Assembly (NCBI GenBank): GCA_937967375.1
Contig: CALCJF010000027.1
Span: 1-10,285, forward strand
Direction of reading: 5' to 3'
Source of the DNA: an uncultured Leucobacter sp.
GTDB lineage: Bacteria; Actinomycetota; Actinomycetes; Actinomycetales; Microbacteriaceae
Length of the DNA stretch: 10,285 bases
The notes beneath the pieces are model-generated. The model did not search any database, was not told the DNA's origin, and worked only from the letters and a program-made list of their open reading frames with translations. The translations under genes and the position numbers were made by a program. This document shows, piece by piece, positions 6,379 to 10,285 of the stretch. Each line of letters starts with the position of its first letter. Position 1 is the first letter of the stretch.

Positions 6379-7572
6379 ATGGAACAGACGAAGGAGCGCG
6401 AGCTCGCCTGGCTACGAACCATAGCTGGCGAGCTCGCCACCACCACAATCACGCGTCTCGAAGACACACTGGCCTGGTATAGCGAAATGCCTCCTGGCCG
6501 GCGCAGCGCCATCGGCCTCGTTGCGCAGAGCGGCATTAGCTCGTTCATTCAGTGGTACGAAGACCCGACGACGACTCCGTGGATCGCCAGCGATGTGTTC
6601 AGCGCCGCCCCAAGAGAGTTGCTGCGCAGCATCAGCCTGCAAGAAACCCTCCAGTTGATTCGCGTGGTTGTGACGGTGGTCGAGGATCGCGTCGCGCCGC
6701 GAAGCGAGCCTCTGCGCGAGGCGGTGCTGCACTATTCACGCGACGTCGCTTTCGCGGCCGCTGACGTGTATGCCCGTGCCGCCGAGGCCCGCGGGCTCTG
6801 GGATGCGCGTCTCGAAGCGCTCGTCGTCGACTCCATCCTTACCGGCGAGAGCGACGATGAGCTTCCGAGCCGCATCGCGGCACTCGGCTGGAACGGTGGC
6901 GGCGAGGCTGCAGTGCTCGTCGGCACCAGCGATCGGGCGGTCGACGTTGATCAGATTCGCCGCACCGCCCGCCACTCGGGTGCCGACGTGCTTATCGGCT
7001 TGCAGGGCAATCGCCTCGTGCTGGTGCTTGGGCGTGTGCAGCCCGATGCGAAAGACCCGCAGGCGAGCACTGATCCTCTCCCCTTCATCGATATTGCGAA
7101 CCGACTCGGGGCGCACTTCGCAGCTGGGCCGCTCGTACTCGGCCCCACGGTTGACAATCTCGTAGAGGCGTCAAAAAGCGCTCGCGCCGCGTTGGCCGGC
7201 ATCGCGGTGGCTCGATCGTGGCGCGGCGCGACCAGGCCGGTCGCTGCGGACGACCTGTTGCCTGAGCGCGCGCTCGCGGGCGACGGGCTCGCGCGGCGCA
7301 GCCTGATCGAGCAGATCTATGAGCCGCTCACCGAGCAGTCGGCGGAGCTGCTCGAGACCATCTGGTGCTACGTCGACAACGGACGTTCGCTCGAAGCAAC
7401 CGCCCGCGAGCTCTTCGTGCACCCGAACACCGTGCGCTACCGCCTCAAGAAGGTGGGAGAGGTCATCGGATGGAACCCGACGGGCGCGCGCGAGGCACTC
7501 ATCGTGCAGGCGGCGCTGATCGTCGGCTCCATTGCGCAAAATGGACGCCGCAAGGCGGCGTCTAAGAAGTAG
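6379..7572 (+). CDS. fasR: FasR/MabR-like PucR-family regulator of fatty-acid synthesis
   Basis: A 397-residue cytoplasmic regulator of the PucR/CdaR C-terminal helix-turn-helix class. Residues about 1-150 form a mostly helical N-terminal domain, about 165-290 a GGDEF-like CdaR middle domain (AAVLVGTSDRAVDVDQIRR, LIGLQGNRLVLVLGRV, AAGPLVLGPTVDNLVEASKSARAAL). The DNA-binding domain is near the C-terminus: SLEATARELFVHPNTVRYRLKKV (start about 337). A basic tail GRRKAASKK ends the protein. Its place between aceE and fabD is the conserved place of Streptomyces FasR, an activator of fabD-fabH-acpP-fabF, and Mycobacterium MabR, which senses long-chain acyl-CoA; I transfer the name on this basis. 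The ATG has GGAG five bases upstream. With only 28 bases after aceE, co-transcription with it is possible. The last 25 bases are duplicated 64 bases downstream. Confidence 0.87.
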   Translation: MEQTKERELAWLRTIAGELATTTITRLEDTLAWYSEMPPGRRSAIGLVAQSGISSFIQWYEDPTTTPWIASDVFSAAPRELLRSISLQETLQLIRVVVTVVEDRVAPRSEPLREAVLHYSRDVAFAAADVYARAAEARGLWDARLEALVVDSILTGESDDELPSRIAALGWNGGGEAAVLVGTSDRAVDVDQIRRTARHSGADVLIGLQGNRLVLVLGRVQPDAKDPQASTDPLPFIDIANRLGAHFAAGPLVLGPTVDNLVEASKSARAALAGIAVARSWRGATRPVAADDLLPERALAGDGLARRSLIEQIYEPLTEQSAELLETIWCYVDNGRSLEATARELFVHPNTVRYRLKKVGEVIGWNPTGAREALIVQAALIVGSIAQNGRRKAASKK

Positions 7573-7598
7573 CGGTTGCTTCTCACAAGAAGCAACCG
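7573..7598 (+). terminator. Hairpin directly after the fasR stop (copy 1)
   Basis: A perfect 11-base-pair stem (7573-7583 with 7588-7598) with loop CACA begins at the base after the fasR stop codon. No U-tract follows, so it could terminate transcription, protect the 3' end of the message, or do both. Confidence 0.65.
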
Positions 7599-7639
7599 TA
7601 CGAATAGAAAACCGCAAGGCGGCGCCTAAGAAGTAACTG

Positions 7640-7665
7640 CCTTTGTTTCTCGCAAGAAACAAAGG
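7640..7665 (+). terminator. Second hairpin, covarying with the first (copy 2)
   Basis: A perfect 11-base-pair stem (7640-7650 with 7655-7665) with loop CGCA follows the second copy of the fasR tail. It differs from hairpin 1 at three stem positions, and in each case both partners have changed so that pairing is kept. No U-tract follows. Confidence 0.65.
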
Positions 7666-7734
7666 AGCTAAGCCTGACCTAAGCCGCGAGAACCAAGCAG
7701 CCAACGCCAGCGTGGCCTCGGAAACTCTTTAGCC

Positions 7735-7811
7735 CACTTCCACAACGAATTTCGAAATTTATCGTTCCTTATATGCAGTCCGTCGACTGTTCATCTGGAA
7801 GACTATAAAAC
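7735..7811 (+). promoter_or_regulatory. AT-rich fabD promoter region with 12-base palindrome
   Basis: This stretch is markedly richer in A and T than its surroundings. It holds a perfect 12-base palindrome, AATTTCGAAATT (7748-7759), and downstream a TATATG (7770-7775) that could be a -10 box with start near 7782. A second AT-rich hexamer, TATAAA (7804-7809), is too close to the GTG to be the main -10 unless translation starts further down. GGAAG at 7797-7801 is the likely ribosome site. The palindrome is a reasonable candidate operator for the FasR-like protein encoded just upstream; this is inference from position. Confidence 0.5.
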
Positions 7812-8732
7812 GTGATTGTTATCGCTTGCCCGGGACAGGGCTCACAGACACCGGGTTTTCTGACCGAGTGGTTGCAAGATGATTCGGCTGCGGAATTTCT
7901 CACGCACGCTTCTGAGCGCGCAGGCGTAGATCTCGTAGCTCACGGCACCACGAGTGACGCCGACACGATTCGCGATACGCAGATCGCGCAGCCGCTGATC
8001 GTCGCGGCGAGCCTGCTCGCATGGCGTGCGCTGAGCGAGCGTGTCTCACTCGACGGCGTCGGCGTCGCGGGTCACTCGGTCGGCGAGTTCGCGGCCGCGG
8101 CCGCGGCGGGCGTGCTTTCGGAGGGTGACGCACTCCAGCTCGTGGGCGTGCGCGGACGCGCAATGGCTGAGGCTGCGACTCGTGAAACGACCGGCATGAG
8201 CGCCGTAGTTGGCGGCGTCGAGGACGACGTACTGGCAGCGATCACCGAGCACGGGCTCACCCCTGCAAACCGCAACGGTGGCGGTCAGATTGTCGCTGCG
8301 GGCGCGCTTCCGGCGCTGGCCGCACTCGCAGAGGCAGCCCCTCGCGGTGCTCGCGTGATCCCTCTGCAGGTTGCTGGCGCGTTCCACACCGAATACATGG
8401 CAAGCGCCGTACCAGTGCTGCAGAGCGCTGCTTCTTCAGTGAGCGCCGCCGACCCAGTGCGCACGCTCTGGACGAACGCCGACGGCAGCATCGTTCAAAG
8501 CGGCGCGCGCTTTGTCGATCTGTTGGTTTCGCAGATCGCAAACCCGGTGCGATGGGATGCCTGCATGGAGAGCTTTCAAGCAGCCGGCATCACCGGGCTC
8601 ATCGAGCTGACGCCTGCGGGTGCACTCTCGGGCATCGCGAAGCGCGGCCTCAAGGGCGTGCCGACGGTCGCGGTCAAGACCCCGGCCGATCTCGATGCCG
8701 CTATCGAACTCATTACCAACGCAGGCGCCTGA
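7812..8732 (+). CDS. fabD: Malonyl-CoA:ACP transacylase
   Basis: A 306-residue FabD that moves the malonyl group from CoA to acyl carrier protein, supplying the extender unit for type II fatty-acid synthesis in the cytoplasm. Visible family features are PGQGSQTPGFL (7-17), the nucleophile elbow GHSVGEF with catalytic Ser89, Arg114 in VGVRGRAM that binds the malonyl carboxylate, GQIVAAG (159-164), and catalytic His192 in GAFHT. Length is typical. The GTG at 7812 gives the usual start (hydrophobic strand, then PGQGSQ) and has GGAAG ten bases upstream, a long but possible spacing. It is the first gene of the fab unit, with its own AT-rich promoter region, and is followed 30 bases later by fabH. 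Control by the upstream FasR-like regulator is expected from family knowledge. Confidence 0.96.
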   Translation: MIVIACPGQGSQTPGFLTEWLQDDSAAEFLTHASERAGVDLVAHGTTSDADTIRDTQIAQPLIVAASLLAWRALSERVSLDGVGVAGHSVGEFAAAAAAGVLSEGDALQLVGVRGRAMAEAATRETTGMSAVVGGVEDDVLAAITEHGLTPANRNGGGQIVAAGALPALAALAEAAPRGARVIPLQVAGAFHTEYMASAVPVLQSAASSVSAADPVRTLWTNADGSIVQSGARFVDLLVSQIANPVRWDACMESFQAAGITGLIELTPAGALSGIAKRGLKGVPTVAVKTPADLDAAIELITNAGA

Positions 8733-8762
8733 GCGGCGAGACGAACTCTAGGAGCACAGCAC

Positions 8763-9767
8763 ATGGCAACAATGGTTCAGCCTTCGGGCCCCGCACACAC
8801 CCGGATTCTCTCGATCGGCGCCGCGCGCGGTGACGTGAACGTACCGAACGACGACGTCGTCGGCCCGATCGACTCCTCTGACGAGTGGATTCGCCAGCGC
8901 ACCGGCATCGTGCAGCGACGCCGCGCGAGCCGAGAGATCGGCGCGGTCGACCTCGCCGTTGCGGCCGGCGAAGAGGCGATCGTTCGCTCGGGCCTCGATC
9001 GCTCTGAGATCGACGGCGTGATCATCTCAACGATCTCGAATGTCGCAGTGACCCCTTCGATGGCCTCACTCGCCGCGTACCGCCTCGGCCTCACCCCCGC
9101 AGCCGCGTTCGACATCTCGGCCGCCTGCGCCGGCTACGCCTACGGAGTCGGCCAGGGCGACGCCCTGGTTCGCGCCGGAATTTGCAAGAACGTACTGGTG
9201 ATCGGTGCAGAGAAGCTCTCTGACATCATCGATCCCTCTGACCGTTCCATCTCGTTCCTGCTCGCCGACGGTGCTGGCGCCGTCGTGATCGGTGCGAGCG
9301 ACCACGTCGGTATCGGCCCGACCGTCTGGGGAAGCGACGGCGAGAAGTGGGACACCATTCGCGTGACCTCGACGTTCGAGGAGTACCGCGCAAACCCGAC
9401 CGAGGTGCCCTGGCCCACGCTTCGCCAAGACGGCCAGACGGTGTTTCGCTGGGCGGTCTGGGAGATGGCAAAGGTTGCACGCGAGACGCTGAAGGCCTCC
9501 GGGCTTGAGCCGGGCGACCTCGCCGCGTTCATTCCGCACCAGGCGAACATGCGCATCATCGACGAGTTCGCGAAGCAGCTGAAGCTGCCCGAATCCGTCG
9601 TCATCGCGCGCGATATCGAGATGCAAGGAAACACCTCTGCCGCGTCGATCCCGCTCGCCATGCATGCGCTGCTCGAAGAACACCCCGAACTCTCTGGTGG
9701 GCTGGCGCTGCAGATCGGCTTTGGTGCAGGTCTTGTCTACGGCGCGCAGGTCGTAGAACTGCCGTAA
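8763..9767 (+). CDS. fabH: Beta-ketoacyl-ACP synthase III
   Basis: A 334-residue FabH (KAS III), which condenses a short acyl-CoA primer with malonyl-ACP to begin fatty-acid synthesis. The thiolase-fold catalytic triad is complete: Cys122 in DISAACAGYAYG, His259 in IPHQANMRI and Asn290 in QGNTSAASIPLA. The FabH-typical DSSDEWIRQRTGI (37-49) and LLADGAGAVVIG (166-177) are present. In related actinobacteria that make mainly iso and anteiso fatty acids FabH prefers branched primers; this is expected here but not shown by the sequence. ATG at 8763 has AGGAG eight bases upstream; ATG at 8772 is a less likely start. The gene begins 30 bases after fabD and ends 52 bases before acpP, consistent with one operon. 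Confidence 0.97.
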   Translation: MATMVQPSGPAHTRILSIGAARGDVNVPNDDVVGPIDSSDEWIRQRTGIVQRRRASREIGAVDLAVAAGEEAIVRSGLDRSEIDGVIISTISNVAVTPSMASLAAYRLGLTPAAAFDISAACAGYAYGVGQGDALVRAGICKNVLVIGAEKLSDIIDPSDRSISFLLADGAGAVVIGASDHVGIGPTVWGSDGEKWDTIRVTSTFEEYRANPTEVPWPTLRQDGQTVFRWAVWEMAKVARETLKASGLEPGDLAAFIPHQANMRIIDEFAKQLKLPESVVIARDIEMQGNTSAASIPLAMHALLEEHPELSGGLALQIGFGAGLVYGAQVVELP

Positions 9768-9819
9768 ACCGGCACCCACTTACTAAACTCTTACAGTCAC
9801 CACTATCAAGGAGAACAAT

Positions 9820-10068
9820 ATGGCATACAGCAACGACGAGATTCTGGCCGGCCTTGCCGAGCTCATCAACGACGAGACCGGCATCGCACCCGACGCCGTC
9901 GCACTCGACAAGTCGTTCACCGATGACCTCGACATCGACTCGATCTCGATGATGACCATCGTCGTCAACGCAGAAGAGAAGTTCGACGTGAAGATTCCCG
10001 ACGAAGAGGTCAAGAACCTGAAGACCGTCGGCGACGCCGTCACCTTCATCTCGGGCGCACAGGCCTAA
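9820..10068 (+). CDS. acpP: Acyl carrier protein
   Basis: An 82-residue acidic carrier protein that holds the growing acyl chain on a 4'-phosphopantetheine arm. The attachment motif is DLDIDSISMM with Ser41 as the modified residue; the residue after Ser is Ile in place of the more common Leu, a variant seen in actinobacterial ACPs. Helix 2 and the C-terminal helix (FDVKIPDEEVKNLKTVGDAVTFI) follow the usual four-helix pattern. The start has AAGGAG six bases upstream. It sits between fabH and fabF, as in Streptomyces. The 52 bases before it contain AT-rich sequence (for example TAAACT) that could be an internal promoter giving the high ACP levels cells need; I could not define hexamers with confidence. 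Confidence 0.96.
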   Translation: MAYSNDEILAGLAELINDETGIAPDAVALDKSFTDDLDIDSISMMTIVVNAEEKFDVKIPDEEVKNLKTVGDAVTFISGAQA

Positions 10069-10088
10069 CACCCATTCGGGTAGCTTCT

Positions 10089-10116
10089 CGGGGGCGGGTG
10101 ATCCTGCTCGCCCCCG
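10089..10116 (+). terminator. GC-rich hairpin between acpP and fabF
   Basis: An 8-base-pair stem (CGGGGGCG 10089-10096 with CGCCCCCG 10109-10116) closes a 12-base loop 20 bases after the acpP stop. A smaller hairpin (GTGG/CCAC, 10119-10129) and a run of five T (10137-10141) follow. It may partly end transcription after acpP, so that ACP is made in excess over FabF. A possible promoter follows (TTTACT 10139-10144, TAATAC 10161-10166). Confidence 0.5.
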
Positions 10117-10177
10117 GAGTGGCGCCCACCCCAAGCTTTTTACTATTCACTCCCAGTTCGTAATACGGAGCGCGACC

Positions 10178-10237
10178 ATGAGCAAGAAAATTGTCGTCAC
10201 TGGCATTGGAGCCTCGTCACCCCTCGGTGGCACTGCA
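10178..10237 (+). CDS. fabF: Beta-ketoacyl-ACP synthase II, first 20 codons only
   Basis: The genuine part encodes MSKKIVVTGIGASSPLGGTA, the characteristic N-terminal strand of KAS II, the enzyme that elongates acyl-ACP with malonyl-ACP. GGAG lies seven bases before the ATG. The position after acpP fits the conserved fabD-fabH-acpP-fabF order. The gene is cut not by biology but by the end of true sequence: from 10238 onward the bases are sequencing adapter. The frame stays open through the adapter, so an automatic call would append the false residues RSEERRVGKECRSRWS. The active-site Cys and His residues lie beyond the window. Confidence 0.88.
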
Positions 10238-10285
10238 AGATCGGAAGAGCGTCGTGTAGGGAAAGAGTGTAGATCTCGGTGGTCG
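10238..10285. other. Illumina TruSeq adapter contamination at contig end
   Basis: All 48 bases match the reverse complement of the Illumina TruSeq universal adapter, beginning AGATCGGAAGAGC and ending in CTCGGTGGTCG. This is recognised from the known adapter sequence. It is an untrimmed library artefact joined to the fabF start and should be excluded from annotation. Confidence 0.98.

Larger units (their letters stand above)
7548..7665 (+). repeat. 64-base-offset tandem duplication of fasR 3' end plus hairpin
   Basis: The last 25 bases of fasR (7548-7572), coding for the KAASKK tail and stop, recur at 7612-7636 with 23 of 25 identical, now reading as KAAPKK and stop. Each copy is followed by an 11-base-pair hairpin. 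The offset is 64 bases, so the second copy is out of frame with the first and is not translated as part of FasR. Copy 1 also folds within the coding sequence (GACGCCG with CGGCGTC around CAAGG). Confidence 0.85.

Noticed and set aside
5595..6548. A 317-codon minus-strand frame across the end of aceE and start of fasR
   Set aside because: Same cause: shadow frame in high-GC coding DNA, with no ribosome site or domain.
10178..10285. A 36-codon partial gene through the window end
   Set aside because: Only the first 20 codons are fabF; the rest is adapter read in frame.
1..10285. CRISPR arrays, insertion sequences, restriction or other defence genes
   Set aside because: No regularly spaced repeats, transposase motifs or defence-gene domains were seen on either strand; the only repeats are the two local duplications reported.

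Overview
The window reads as a high-GC actinobacterium, most likely a member of the Microbacteriaceae. The reasons are the strong G/C third-position codon bias, frequent GTG starts, and the gene order aceE - PucR-type regulator - fabD - fabH - acpP - fabF, which is the actinobacterial type II fatty-acid synthesis locus (fasR/mabR locus in Streptomyces and Mycobacterium). Family is an inference; no 16S or marker tree is available here.

Region 1 (1 to about 2232) is the right end of a prophage or integrated element. Three tightly overlapping small genes run rightward (an incomplete repeat protein, a one-helix membrane protein and a two-helix holin-like membrane protein). They meet a strong hairpin at 693-732. 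Facing them is a leftward operon of an unknown 68-residue protein, a complete tyrosine integrase and a small two-helix membrane protein. Just outside the integrase, 2183-2232 is a perfect 3' half of a tRNA (anticodon arm, T arm, acceptor 3' strand, CCA) with no 5' half. This is the expected appearance of an attR site, so the host chromosome begins at about 2233.

Region 2 (2233-3410) is host or accessory DNA: a LysE-family exporter and a divergent Lrp/AsnC regulator sharing a very short intergenic region that carries a palindrome.

Region 3 (3411-10237) is core metabolism. The pyruvate dehydrogenase E1 subunit (AceE) makes acetyl-CoA. It is followed 28 bases later by a FasR/MabR-like regulator, then by FabD (malonyl loading of ACP), FabH (first condensation), AcpP (acyl carrier) and the first 20 codons of FabF (elongating condensing enzyme). 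The genes therefore link acetyl-CoA supply with fatty-acid initiation and elongation under a dedicated regulator. Between the regulator and fabD lies an unusual tandem duplication of the regulator gene's last codons plus a hairpin, in which the two hairpin stems differ only by compensated base-pair changes.

Region 4 (10238-10285) is not biological: it is the Illumina TruSeq adapter, fused in frame to fabF at the contig end. No wholly new multi-gene system is evident. The most notable items are the tRNA-derived attR, the covarying hairpin duplication and the adapter.
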